This document shows, one piece after another, positions 9,300 through 17,513 of a DNA stretch of 64,000 nt. The translations under genes were made by a program, and so were the position numbers. This DNA comes from Xanthomonas sp. GTDB lineage: Bacteria; Pseudomonadota; Gammaproteobacteria; Xanthomonadales; Xanthomonadaceae. The stretch is from the NCBI RefSeq assembly GCF_017163755.1, contig NZ_JAFIWC010000024.1:25158-89157 (forward strand). The letters run 5' to 3'. Under the pieces are notes generated by a model. That model did not search any database. It saw only the letters and a list, made by a program, of their open reading frames with translations, and had not been told where the DNA came from. Numbering within the stretch: the first letter of the stretch is position 1; every line of letters begins with the position of its first letter.

Positions 9300-9722
9300 G
9301 TGACCCAGGCATCCGAGGCGGCCAAGGCCATCGTGCGCAGGAACACCGAGCAGGTGCAAGGGCAGGGCGATTTCGCGCTGTTCGAGCAACTGTTCGCCGA
9401 CGATTTCGTCGACCACACGCCGCAGCCGGGCACCACCGCCGACAAGGACGGCGTGCGCGTGCTCTACCGCCGCCTGCGCGAGGCCTTCCCCGATTTCCAT
9501 CCGGTCATCCACTGGCAGACCGTCCAGGACGATGTGGTGACCACGTTCAAGACCTATCACGGCACCCATCGCGGGCCGCTGTTCGGCATCGCCCCGACGG
9601 GACGCAAGGTCCAGTTCGAGACCGTCGATGCGATGCGCGTGCGCGACGGGAAGATCGCCGAGCACTGGGGCGTGGCCAACCTGTTCTCGCTGATGCAGCA
9701 ACTCGGCGCGCTGCCGTCCTGA
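9300..9722 (+). CDS. SnoaL-like / ester cyclase family protein
   Basis: A 140-residue protein with the NTF2-like fold of SnoaL polyketide-cyclase relatives. The pattern 'FEQLFADDFVDHTP', then 'FPDFHPVIHWQTVQDD' and 'DGKIAEHWGVAN', is typical. The GTG at 9300 is preferred because GGAG lies about 9 nt upstream; no earlier ATG in frame fits the family. It follows wrbA by 80 bp. These proteins are often annotated ester cyclases, but most have no proven reaction. Confidence 0.85.
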   Translation: MTQASEAAKAIVRRNTEQVQGQGDFALFEQLFADDFVDHTPQPGTTADKDGVRVLYRRLREAFPDFHPVIHWQTVQDDVVTTFKTYHGTHRGPLFGIAPTGRKVQFETVDAMRVRDGKIAEHWGVANLFSLMQQLGALPS

Positions 9723-9876
9723 TGCGGCGGGCGCCGATACGTCCATCCACCCACCTGGTTCCTGCGATCGCAGGCCTGGAGCATGACCATGAACCACCGT
9801 TCTTCTCCTGCGAAGCGCGCTGCCGCTTCCCGTCTTGCCGGGCACGGGCGCGCCACTCGCGGCGGGGATGTCTGAC

Positions 9877-10353
9877 ATGGCCGACCTCCATGCGAACAAG
9901 GCGGTCGTGCTGCGCTATTTCGACGCCTTCAACCAGGGCGATCTGGCCCATCTCGGCGACATCGTGACCGAGGACTACGGCGACCGCCTGGAAGGGCAGA
10001 CGGCCGGGATCGGCGTCGTCCGCAGCTACCTGCAAGGGTTGAAGGCCAGCTTCCCCGACTTCACCTGGACCATCGAGCAGATCGTCGCCGAAGGCGATCG
10101 CGTGGCGGTGATGAACCGCGTCTCCGGGACCCATCTCGGCGATTTCGGCGGACTCGCCGCCACCGGCAACCGGGTGGACTTCCGCGCCTTCCAGATCTAC
10201 CGGATCCAGGACGGCAAGCTGGCCGAGCACTGGGAGGTCGCCGATTTCGCTGCCTTCCAGGCGCAGCTCGGCGTGGCGTCCGAAGCCTCGGCGTTCCGCA
10301 ACTTCCAGAAGACGCTCGAGCGCGCGCCGGAACACCAGGAGCCCACGCCATGA
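9877..10353 (+). CDS. SnoaL-like / ester cyclase family protein
   Basis: A 158-residue NTF2-like protein with 'VLRYFDAFNQGDLAHLGDIV', 'FPDFTWTIEQIVAEGDRVAV' and 'RIQDGKLAEHWEVADF'. The ATG at 9877 has a GGCGGGG 9 nt upstream; the ATG at 9868 is an alternative with no room for that site. Its last four bases overlap the next SDR gene (ATGA), so translation is coupled. It is a second, distinct member of the same family as 9300-9722. Confidence 0.85.
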   Translation: MADLHANKAVVLRYFDAFNQGDLAHLGDIVTEDYGDRLEGQTAGIGVVRSYLQGLKASFPDFTWTIEQIVAEGDRVAVMNRVSGTHLGDFGGLAATGNRVDFRAFQIYRIQDGKLAEHWEVADFAAFQAQLGVASEASAFRNFQKTLERAPEHQEPTP

Positions 10354-11120
10354 CCGAGCTTCTGGCCGGCAAGGTGGTGGTGGTCACGGGGGCGGCGAGC
10401 GGGATCGGCCGGGCCATCGCGATCGCCACCGCCCGGCACGGCGCCAAGGCCGTGGTCGTGTCCGATGTCACCGAGGCGCCTCGCGAAGGCGGCGAGTCGA
10501 CGACCCGCGAACTCATGGCGCTGGGCGTGCCGACGCGTTTCGTCCGTGCGGACGTGAGCAGGCGCGAGGAGGTCGAGCGCCTGGTCGAGGCGGCCGGCGA
10601 GTTCGGCGGCGTCGATGTCATGGTGTGCAACGCGGGCATCACCCTGCGCTCGGACGGCGTCGATGTCGCAGAAGACGACTACCGCCGCCTGATGTCGGTG
10701 AACCTGGACGGCGTGCTGTTCTGTGCGCAGGCGGCGGCCAGGCAGATGCAGGCGCATTCCAGGCCGGGCAGCATCGTGATGATGGCCAGCATGGGCGGGA
10801 TCAAGGGCGCCGGCATGACCGTCGCCTATTCCACCAGCAAGGGCGGCGTCGTGCTGATGGCCAAGGCGATGGCCGATGCGCTCGGCCCGGCGGGCATCAG
10901 GGTGAACGCGGTCTGCCCCGGCACCATCGACACCGCGTTGCTGCGGAACACGCCCGGCGTGGCCGAGGCCTCCGAGGGCTTTCGCCGGCGCACTCCGCTG
11001 CGCCGCCTCGGCAAGCCGTCGGAGATCGGCGATGCCGTGGTCTGGCTGGGATCGGACATGTCCAGCTATGTCACCGGCATCGCCTTGTACGTCGATGGCG
11101 GATTGCTGTCGGTGCTCTGA
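10350..11120 (+). CDS. Short-chain dehydrogenase/reductase (SDR)
   Basis: A 256-residue classical SDR with TGAASGIG near residues 14-21, CNAG near 94, catalytic Tyr160-x3-Lys164 in 'YSTSK', and the C-terminal 'YVTGIALYVDGG'. Asp after strand 2 ('VVSDVTE') suggests NAD preference. It overlaps the upstream SnoaL gene by 4 bp. The substrate is not evident; similar proteins are called 3-oxoacyl-ACP reductase-like or glucose dehydrogenase-like. Confidence 0.92.
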   Translation: MTELLAGKVVVVTGAASGIGRAIAIATARHGAKAVVVSDVTEAPREGGESTTRELMALGVPTRFVRADVSRREEVERLVEAAGEFGGVDVMVCNAGITLRSDGVDVAEDDYRRLMSVNLDGVLFCAQAAARQMQAHSRPGSIVMMASMGGIKGAGMTVAYSTSKGGVVLMAKAMADALGPAGIRVNAVCPGTIDTALLRNTPGVAEASEGFRRRTPLRRLGKPSEIGDAVVWLGSDMSSYVTGIALYVDGGLLSVL

Positions 11121-11185
11121 CCGCCCGGATCGCCACCGCCTGCATGCATCGTCATCCATCTGCGCCACGCACCGGGAGTATCGCT

Positions 11186-11644
11186 ATGCCCGTTTCAACC
11201 GTACGCGACGCCGCCGGCGGCGCGCGCCTGGCGTCGGCGCTGGCGCTGGCGCTGGCCGGCAGGCTCGCGATGGCCGCGATCTTCCTGATCTCGGGCGTCG
11301 GAAAGTTGGCCGCGCCGGCGGCCACCATCGGCTACATCGCCTCCGCCGGCCTGCCAGCGCCACAGGCGGCCTTCGGCATCGCGGTGCTCGTCGAGATCGG
11401 TGGCGGCGTCGCCTTGGTGCTCGGCTACCGCAGCCGATGGGTGGCGGCGGCGCTGGCGCTGTTCTGCGTGGCCACCGCATGCGGCTTCCATGCCCGGTTC
11501 TCGGACCAGAACCAGTTCATCCATTTCTTCAAGAACCTGGCCATGGCGGGCGGCTTCCTGCAGATCGCAGCCTTCGGCGCCGGCCGCTACAGCCTGGATG
11601 CACGGGCTGCGCAGCGTCGCCGCGTGCCGACGGTCGGCGGGTGA
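11186..11644 (+). CDS. DoxX family membrane protein
   Basis: A 152-residue protein with about four hydrophobic spans. The DoxX pattern 'RLAMAAIFLISGVGKLAAP' leads, followed by 'VLVEIGGGVALVLGYRSRW', 'FHARFSDQNQFIHFFKNLAM' and 'GGFLQIAAFGAGRYSLD'. GGGAG lies upstream of the ATG. DoxX proteins sit in the inner membrane; some take part in thiol-redox stress complexes, others have no known role. It lies 65 bp after the SDR, in line with the redox-themed cluster. Confidence 0.88.
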   Translation: MPVSTVRDAAGGARLASALALALAGRLAMAAIFLISGVGKLAAPAATIGYIASAGLPAPQAAFGIAVLVEIGGGVALVLGYRSRWVAAALALFCVATACGFHARFSDQNQFIHFFKNLAMAGGFLQIAAFGAGRYSLDARAAQRRRVPTVGG

Positions 11645-11747
11645 GGCAGAAAGACCGGCGCCCTGACGCATCCATCGGACAGGCGGCTGGTTCGCCGCCG
11701 CCGACGGTGGATTCCAACCACTATCGCTCCCAACCACGCGTGCCCTT

Positions 11748-12701
11748 ATGACGACAACGATTCGCTTCCATCGCTACGGCGGTCCCGAGGTTCTGCTGCC
11801 GGAGGACGAGCAGGTCGGCGCGCCGGGACCCGGACAGGTCCGGCTGCGCCAGGAGGCGATCGGCGTCAACTTCATCGACACCGCCTTTCGCCAGGGCATC
11901 TTTCCCATGCCCTTGCCCGGGGTCACCGGTGTCGAAGGCGCCGGCGTGGTCGAGGCGGTCGGGCCCGATGTCGCGGACATCGCCGTCGGCGACCGGATGG
12001 CGTACTTCCTCGCCCCGGGAAGCTATGCCGAACAGCGCCTGGTGAACGCGTCCGACCTGATCCCCACGCCGCACGACCTGTCGTCGGCGCAGGTGGCCAC
12101 GGTGCTGACCAAGGGCCTGACCGCGTGGGCCGCAATGAACGGCTTCCATCGGCTCCAGGCCGGCGACACCGTGCTGGTGCAGGGCGCCTCCAGCAACGTC
12201 GGGACGCTGCTTTCGCGCTGGGCCAAGGCCCGTGGCGCGGCGGTCATCGGCACCGCGAGTTCGCAAGCCAAACGGGCGGCGCTTGGCGAGGCGGTCGACT
12301 GCGCATTGCTGTCGGGCAGCGACGATCTGGCGGCGCAGGTCCGCGCCTTCGCGCCCAATGGCGTGGATGTCGTGTACGAATTCGTCGGCAACGCCACCTT
12401 TGCCGCATCGGTGGCCGCGGTGCGCGATGGCGGCACGATCGTCGCCCTCGGCGCCGCATCCGGGGCGCCGGTGGTGGACCAGGCAGGATTGGCGTCGCGC
12501 GGCGTGCACATGGTCGGCGGCCCCATGGCGCAGCATCTCCAGGGCAGGGCGGTGCAAGCCGCCAGCGAGGTGTTCGATGCGTACCGAAAGGGCGTCTTCG
12601 GCAAGCTCGAAGCCGCCCGCTATCCGCTCGCCAGCGCGGCGCTCGCCCATGCGGACATCGCGGCGCGGCGCACCTCGGGGCCGATGCTGTTGATTCCCTG
12701 A
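11748..12701 (+). CDS. Quinone oxidoreductase-like (zinc-independent MDR family)
   Basis: A 317-residue medium-chain reductase. The GroES-like N-terminus has 'QEAIGVNFIDTAFRQGIF', as in NADPH:quinone oxidoreductases, and lacks structural zinc cysteines. The Rossmann part has 'LVQGASSNVGTLLSRWAKA'. The family reduces quinones by NADPH in the cytoplasm. There is no strong ribosome site before the ATG. It is the last intact gene of this block; 523 bp without a gene follow. Confidence 0.9.
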   Translation: MTTTIRFHRYGGPEVLLPEDEQVGAPGPGQVRLRQEAIGVNFIDTAFRQGIFPMPLPGVTGVEGAGVVEAVGPDVADIAVGDRMAYFLAPGSYAEQRLVNASDLIPTPHDLSSAQVATVLTKGLTAWAAMNGFHRLQAGDTVLVQGASSNVGTLLSRWAKARGAAVIGTASSQAKRAALGEAVDCALLSGSDDLAAQVRAFAPNGVDVVYEFVGNATFAASVAAVRDGGTIVALGAASGAPVVDQAGLASRGVHMVGGPMAQHLQGRAVQAASEVFDAYRKGVFGKLEAARYPLASAALAHADIAARRTSGPMLLIP

Positions 12702-13225
12702 GTGCACCTGGCCGGGAGCGCGAGGCGTCCCATGCCGCCGACATCGCTTTTTCGTTCGCGCCAGCCGGCCGCTGCGCGCGCTCGCGGCGCGACACCCGCC
12801 TGGTGGTGCCTTCGCGGCGGCGGGAGGCGGGCTGCATCGGCTTCGAACTCCATCGTTCGGTGCATGACGGCCAACGGTGCTGCTCGTGCGAACGCTGACG
12901 GCTGGTGCAGGACCTGGACCGCTGGCGTCCAGTTCCAGCGGCCGTACATGCAGGCGTTCACCGCTGAGGCGGCCGCACCAAATCGCAGGCGAGACGGACC
13001 TGCGCAGCTTCGCCATTTCCCACGCCGCAGCCTGTCGAGCTTGAGTGCAGCGGCCGGCGATGAGCATGCATGCGCGGTCCGCATGTCCAAGAGGAATCGG
13101 CAATGCCGGGACACGAACCGGCATTAGCGCGGCCAGCACCCGCGCCTAGGATTCCACCACGGCCTCGCACCCGGTCCGGTTGCCGGGCCGCCGACAACAA
13201 CCACCCTCGACCCAGGAGCATGCAG
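12702..13225. other. Intergenic, no gene recognised
   Basis: No frame on either strand looks like a known protein. The right part (13091-13152) carries the promoter-like block repeated from 1448-1509. The rest shows nothing I can name. Confidence 0.5.
13091..13152 (+). promoter_or_regulatory. Promoter-like block shared with 1448-1509
   Basis: Second copy of the 62-bp block. It lies 73 bp upstream of the SnoaL-like start at 13226. The parts GAGGAATCGGCAATG, CGAACCGGCATTAGCGC and CCTAGGAT have the same spacing as in the copy before the SDR gene. It suggests that this distant SnoaL gene is in the regulon of the AraC regulator at 415-1380. Confidence 0.6.
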
Positions 13226-13657
13226 ATGATCAACCAAGCGAACGAAAAGCTGATCCGCGGCCTGTACGACGCCGTCAACAGCAAGGACCTGAAGACGATC
13301 GCGGACTTCGGTGCGCCCGAGAGCGAATGGCTGGACGTGCCGTTCGACTTCACCACCTATGGGGTCAACGCCATCGTCGACCCGTGGAAAAGCTGGTTCG
13401 GCATCTTCCCGGATGCGAGCTGCGAAGTGCGCAGCATCGTGGCGATAGACGACTACGTGGTCGCGCAGGGCATTGGCCGCGGCACCCACCTGGGCGTGTT
13501 CAACTCGCCGGCGGGCGAACTGCAGCCCACCGGCCGGACGATGCAGGTCAATTTCTGCGACGTCTACCGGCTCAAGGACGGCAAGATCGTACGTGCCGAT
13601 TCCTACTTCGATTTCTACGGCCTGTTCAAGCAGCTTTCGCCGGCCCCGTCCGCCTGA
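13226..13657 (+). CDS. SnoaL-like / ester cyclase family protein
   Basis: A 143-residue NTF2-like protein beginning MINQANEKLIRGLYDAVNSK, with 'DVPFDFTTYGVNAIVDPWKS', 'FPDASCEVRSIVAIDDYVVA' and 'DVYRLKDGKIVRADSYFDFY'. AGGAG at 13214 is 7 nt before the ATG at 13226, which decides the start; an ATG at 13220 is too close. It is the third SnoaL-like protein of the region and stands alone after a large gap. The shared promoter block upstream ties it to the SDR at 1651. Confidence 0.85.
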   Translation: MINQANEKLIRGLYDAVNSKDLKTIADFGAPESEWLDVPFDFTTYGVNAIVDPWKSWFGIFPDASCEVRSIVAIDDYVVAQGIGRGTHLGVFNSPAGELQPTGRTMQVNFCDVYRLKDGKIVRADSYFDFYGLFKQLSPAPSA

Positions 13658-13906
13658 GTGATTGGGCCGGCATGCGCAGGCGTCCTGCCGCGCTGGGTCG
13701 CCCGGGACATCACGCTGGACGGCAATACGTTCCGCCACAGCCATGGCGGCGCCAAGCGGCCATGGATCGGGACGATGACGTATGGTTTGGTGGTGCCGAA
13801 AGGGCCATGGCGGGTCGCCCTTTCGCGGACGCACGGCACGCGCGAGTTCGATGGCCAAGATGATGCGCCGGTCTACGGGAGCGCAATGGTCAGCTATGCG
13901 CCATGA
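13658..13906 (+). pseudogene. LpxR-family (DUF2219) outer membrane protein, C-terminal remnant
   Basis: The frame ending at 13906 reads 'ARDITLDGNTFRHSHG', 'GPWRVALSRTHGTREFDGQ' and 'VYGSAMVSYAP'. That is the end of lipid A deacylase LpxR-type beta barrels. Only about 80 codons remain, and the bases upstream belong to the SnoaL gene, so the N-terminal two thirds including the active site are missing. It may mark a deletion or insertion boundary of the accessory block. Confidence 0.6.
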
Positions 13907-14053
13907 GCGGACGTCGCTGGCGAAGCGCGTGCCGCGCGGCAGACGGTGGCCGGTGCGAGGCTGCGTTGCCCGATGCCGGGGTGCCGCCTAAGTGCGAGTG
14001 GGCCGAGCGGCACGTCGTGCCGCCACCGCGGCGAGAGAGTGGCGGATCGGCAG

Positions 14054-15241
14054 CTAGCCGGGACGCGGCAGTCTCACCCGCGCGCACAGCCCGCCGCCGG
14101 TGCGGTTGGCGAATTCCAGCGTGCCGCCGTGGGCTTGGCAGATCGCCGCGGCGATGGACAGGCCCAGCCCGCTGCCGCCCCAGTGCCGCGCACGCGAATC
14201 CTCGGCCCGCCAGAACCGGTCGACCATTCGCGGCAACAGTTCGGGAGCCACGCCGGGGCCGCGATCGCAGACGCAGACCAGCAGGTGGCCGGGTTCGGCG
14301 CTGGCTTCGATCAGCAGGCTCTTGCCGGCAGCGGCATAGCGCAGCGCATTCTCGATCAACACCGACAGCACCTGGCCGATGCGGTCGCGGTCGGCAGCGA
14401 CTTCCAGCTCGCCCGCTGTGCGCACCTGCACATCCATCTCGGCCGCCTGCAGCGCCTGCGCCACCCAGGCCAGGCGCTCGCCGATCAGTGTGTCGATCGG
14501 AAAGGTATGCGGCTCCAGCATCAGCTGGTTGGCGCGGGCCATCGACAGCAGGTGCAGATCGCCGACCAGGCGATTGATCTGCTCCAACTGGCGATGCACC
14601 ATCTGCAACTGCTCGTCGTTGCAGGGGAACACCTGGTCCAGCATGCCCTGCACCCGGCCCATCGCCGCGTTCAGCGGGGTACGCAGTTCGTGCGCCAGCA
14701 TCGCGCTTGAATCGCGCACCTCGCGCTCGTATTGCTGCAATTGCGCGGTCATGCCGTTGAAGTCCGTCGCGAAGCTGGCCAGTTCGTCCGGCGCGCCGGG
14801 GATCACGTTCGCGCGCGCGGCGAAATCGCCATCGCTGATCCGGCGCGCGGCTTCGGCGACATCGGAGAACTGTCGCGACAACGGCCGCGATGCCAGCAGC
14901 CCGCAGACTACGATGACCGGGATCGAGGCGATCACCGCGGCCGCCAGCAGCAGCCAGTCGCGGCTGGCCAATCCGGGCAGGAAGTCGGCTACGTCGTAGT
15001 AGCGCTCGAACAGTTGCCATAGGCGCTGTTCGTTGCTGTGCGGATCGTCGCGCAGTTGCATCATTTCCTGCCGCGCCGCCGGCGGCAGCTGCCGCAGTGT
15101 CAGGAGATCCCAGATCGAGAAGCGCAGCACCATGACGAACACGATGGCCAGCACCGCGAGCACCGCCAGCGCGCTCATGCGCAGGCCGACCCACTGCCAT
15201 AGCGGCGCATGCGCATTGCGGCGGGCGAACGGCCATTTCAT
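14054..15241 (-). CDS. Two-component sensor histidine kinase (HAMP-HisKA)
   Basis: A 395-residue inner-membrane kinase. There are two membrane spans (about 20-40 and 92-115) around a short periplasmic loop, then a HAMP segment, HisKA with phospho-acceptor His184 in 'LAHELRTPLN', and HATPase with 'VLIENALRYA', 'DRGPGVAPE' and 'GGSGLGLSIA'. Its start overlaps the response regulator stop by 4 bp (ATGA). The pair is divergent from an RND efflux operon, as in the Sme and Ade/Bae-type systems, so it probably senses envelope stress or a pump substrate. Confidence 0.93.
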   Translation of the reverse strand: MKWPFARRNAHAPLWQWVGLRMSALAVLAVLAIVFVMVLRFSIWDLLTLRQLPPAARQEMMQLRDDPHSNEQRLWQLFERYYDVADFLPGLASRDWLLLAAAVIASIPVIVVCGLLASRPLSRQFSDVAEAARRISDGDFAARANVIPGAPDELASFATDFNGMTAQLQQYEREVRDSSAMLAHELRTPLNAAMGRVQGMLDQVFPCNDEQLQMVHRQLEQINRLVGDLHLLSMARANQLMLEPHTFPIDTLIGERLAWVAQALQAAEMDVQVRTAGELEVAADRDRIGQVLSVLIENALRYAAAGKSLLIEASAEPGHLLVCVCDRGPGVAPELLPRMVDRFWRAEDSRARHWGGSGLGLSIAAAICQAHGGTLEFANRTGGGLCARVRLPRPG

Positions 15242-15927
15242 CGGAAGCGATAGCCGATCGCGCGCACCGTCACCAGCACGCCGCTGATGCGCTCGCTTTC
15301 CAGCTTCCTGCGCAGGTTGTGCACGTGCGCATCCACCACCCGTTCCAGCGCGTCGCTGTCCGGCAGGCAGATCTCCAGCAGTTCGCTGCGCGTATAGGCC
15401 TTGAACGGCGTTTTCAGCAAGGTGGCCAGGATATTGAATTCGGTCGGGGTCAGGTCGAGCGGAACCTCGTTGTCGTCCGCATCGCGCACCGTGGCCAGGA
15501 CCGCGGCCGTGTCGACCGTGAGCCGGTCGTATCTCAGTGCTTCCTCGGCCGCCCTCGCCGGCCCGGCGCGACGCAGCACCGCGTACACGCGCGCGACCAC
15601 TTCCTTGGGACTGTAGGGCTTGACCACGTAGTCGTCGGCGCCGTAGCGCAGCGCGCCGAGCTTCTCCGGCTCGTCGCCCATCGCGGTCACCATGATCACC
15701 GGCGTGTCGCTGCTGCGGCGGATCGTCGACAGCACTTCGGTGCCGCTGCGCTTGGGCAGCATCACGTCCAGCAGCACCAGATCCGGCTTCCACTGCGCAT
15801 GCAGCTGGATCGCCCGCTCGCCGTCGCCGGCGACCGCAACGTCGAAACCGTCCCGGCGCAGGTAGGCCTCGAGGATGCTGGCGCTGTCTGCATCGTCTTC
15901 GACGACGAGAACCTTCTTGGAACCCAT
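15238..15927 (-). CDS. OmpR/PhoB-family response regulator
   Basis: A 229-residue regulator. The receiver has 'VLVVEDDAD', phospho-acceptor Asp54 in 'LVLLDVMLP' and Lys in 'YVVKPYSP'. The winged-helix domain has 'LDLTPTEFNILATLLKTP' and 'VVDAHVHNLRRKLE'. It is first in its operon with the kinase and divergent from the efflux genes. Phased 11-bp repeats in the gap are good candidates for its own binding site. Confidence 0.94.
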   Translation of the reverse strand: MGSKKVLVVEDDADSASILEAYLRRDGFDVAVAGDGERAIQLHAQWKPDLVLLDVMLPKRSGTEVLSTIRRSSDTPVIMVTAMGDEPEKLGALRYGADDYVVKPYSPKEVVARVYAVLRRAGPARAAEEALRYDRLTVDTAAVLATVRDADDNEVPLDLTPTEFNILATLLKTPFKAYTRSELLEICLPDSDALERVVDAHVHNLRRKLESERISGVLVTVRAIGYRFR

Positions 15928-15949
15928 GGCGTGCAGCCCTTGTCGCGCG

Positions 15950-15993
15950 TCTTGATGAAATCTTGAAGATTCCTAGAAGCCAGCTTGAACTTG
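15950..15993 (+). promoter_or_regulatory. Phased 11-bp repeats, likely response-regulator site
   Basis: Three clear units fall on an 11-bp grid: TCTTGATGAAA (15950), TCTTGAAGATT (15961) and GCTTGAACTTG (15983). A weaker unit, CCTAGAAGCCA (15972), fills the gap. OmpR/PhoB regulators bind head-to-tail 11-bp repeats. The array starts 23 bp from the regulator start and ends 45 bp before the efflux operon start, so one site could serve both. Confidence 0.6.
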
Positions 15994-16038
15994 CGGCCCG
16001 ATTCTATCCGTCGAGATTTGGCCACCCGACCGATACCC

Positions 16039-17487
16039 ATGATTCTAACGCCTGCAGACGGCGCGTCGCGCCGCCTGTTCCCCGCCCTGTTGGTCGCACT
16101 GCTCGGCGGCTGTTCGTTGGCCCCGGTCTACGAGCAGCCGCGGGCCACGGTGCCGCATACCTTCGGCGGATCTTCCGCAACACCCGCAACCCGGCCGGCC
16201 AGCGCGGCGGTGGCGCTGTCGGATGCGGAGCTGCAGTTCCTGCGCCAGTTCTCGCCGGACCACGACCTGGCGCCGCTGCTGGTCCAGGCGCTGGCGCACA
16301 ATCCGGATTTCCGCAACACCGTCGCGCAGGTGCAGCAGGCGCGCGCGCAGTACCGGATCGAGCGATCGCCGCAGCTGCCGCAGGTCGGGATCAGCGCGCA
16401 GAGCGCCCGGCAGAGCTACGGCGACCCCGCCAATCGGGAGCGCTACGGGCAGAAGCTGATCACTGCGGCGGTGGGCATCGACGCGTTCGAGCTGGACCTG
16501 TTCGGCAGGCTGGCCTCGCTGTCGGCGGCCGCGCAGCAGCGCTACCTGGCGTCGGCCTTCGGCCAGCAGGCGGCGCGCGGTGCATTGATCGCCGAAGTGC
16601 TGCGCGCCTATACCGTGGAACGCGCAGCGGCGCAGGCGCAGGCCCATTGCCGCACCATGGCCGAGGACAGCGCGGCGTTGCTGGCGTTCGCCAGCGGCCA
16701 GCGCGACGTAGGGCTGATCTCCGACGACGAATACAGCCGGCAGCGCCGGCAGGCCGACCAGGCGCAGGTACGCGCGCTGCAGGCCGCAAGCGACCATGCC
16801 GCCGCGTTGCGCGCATTGCAGCTGCTTGCCGGCTTCGACGCGCCGGCCGCAACCGCCGGGCTGCAGGACCTGCTGCCGGCCGATGCCACCGGCCTGGCGC
16901 TGCGCGACCTGAATTCGGCGCTGTTGCTGCAGCGCCCCGACATCCAGCAAGTCGAGGCCGAACTGCGCGCGCGCAACGCCGATATCGGGGCCGCACGCGC
17001 CGCCTTCTTCCCCTCGTTGCGTTTGAGCACGTCGTTGGGCACCGCCAGCGCCGACCTCGGTGGCCTGTTCGCCTCCGGCAGCCGCGCCTGGAGCTTCGTG
17101 CCGCAGCTGGCGATGCCGATCTTCGACTTCGGGCGCAACCGCGCCAACCTGGACCTGGCGCAGTTGCGCGAGCAGGCCGGGGTGGCCGACTACGAAAAGG
17201 CGATCGAGTCCGCTTTCCGCGAAGTCGCCGACGCGCTCGATGCCGGTCCCGGCCTGCGGCAAGGCGAACAGCGCGCGCGGGAACACGCCGAGCGCGAACG
17301 GCAGCGCGTCGCGCGCATGGCCAGGCGCGTGGCGGACGGACTGCAGGACCGGCCCGCGCTGCTCGGCGAGCGCATCGAAGCCGAGCAGGAGGAGCTGGAC
17401 CACCTGCAGGCGCGCCAGGACCTGATCCTCAATCGCATCGCGCTGTTCCGCGCGTTCTATGGCGTGCGCTTGCCGCACGCACCTTGA
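16039..17487 (+). CDS. Efflux outer membrane lipoprotein (NodT/OprM type)
   Basis: A 482-residue outer membrane factor. The N-terminus has a lipobox ('LLVALLGGCSLAP', Cys near residue 25). It has the two OEP repeats of the TolC fold, with 'LVQALAHNPDFRNTVAQVQQ' and 'LLLQRPDIQQVEAELRARNA'. It forms the trimeric exit duct for a tripartite pump. The ATG at 16039 keeps the signal sequence at normal length. It is first in the efflux operon and divergent from the two-component pair. Confidence 0.93.
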   Translation: MILTPADGASRRLFPALLVALLGGCSLAPVYEQPRATVPHTFGGSSATPATRPASAAVALSDAELQFLRQFSPDHDLAPLLVQALAHNPDFRNTVAQVQQARAQYRIERSPQLPQVGISAQSARQSYGDPANRERYGQKLITAAVGIDAFELDLFGRLASLSAAAQQRYLASAFGQQAARGALIAEVLRAYTVERAAAQAQAHCRTMAEDSAALLAFASGQRDVGLISDDEYSRQRRQADQAQVRALQAASDHAAALRALQLLAGFDAPAATAGLQDLLPADATGLALRDLNSALLLQRPDIQQVEAELRARNADIGAARAAFFPSLRLSTSLGTASADLGGLFASGSRAWSFVPQLAMPIFDFGRNRANLDLAQLREQAGVADYEKAIESAFREVADALDAGPGLRQGEQRAREHAERERQRVARMARRVADGLQDRPALLGERIEAEQEELDHLQARQDLILNRIALFRAFYGVRLPHAP

Positions 17488-17513
17488 ATCATCCCACTCC
17501 GATAGGTTCTCAC

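Noticed and set aside
9783..9875. 30-codon frame between the first two SnoaL genes
   Set aside because: It has no ribosome site, no hydrophobic or family pattern, and runs into the start of the next gene in a different frame.
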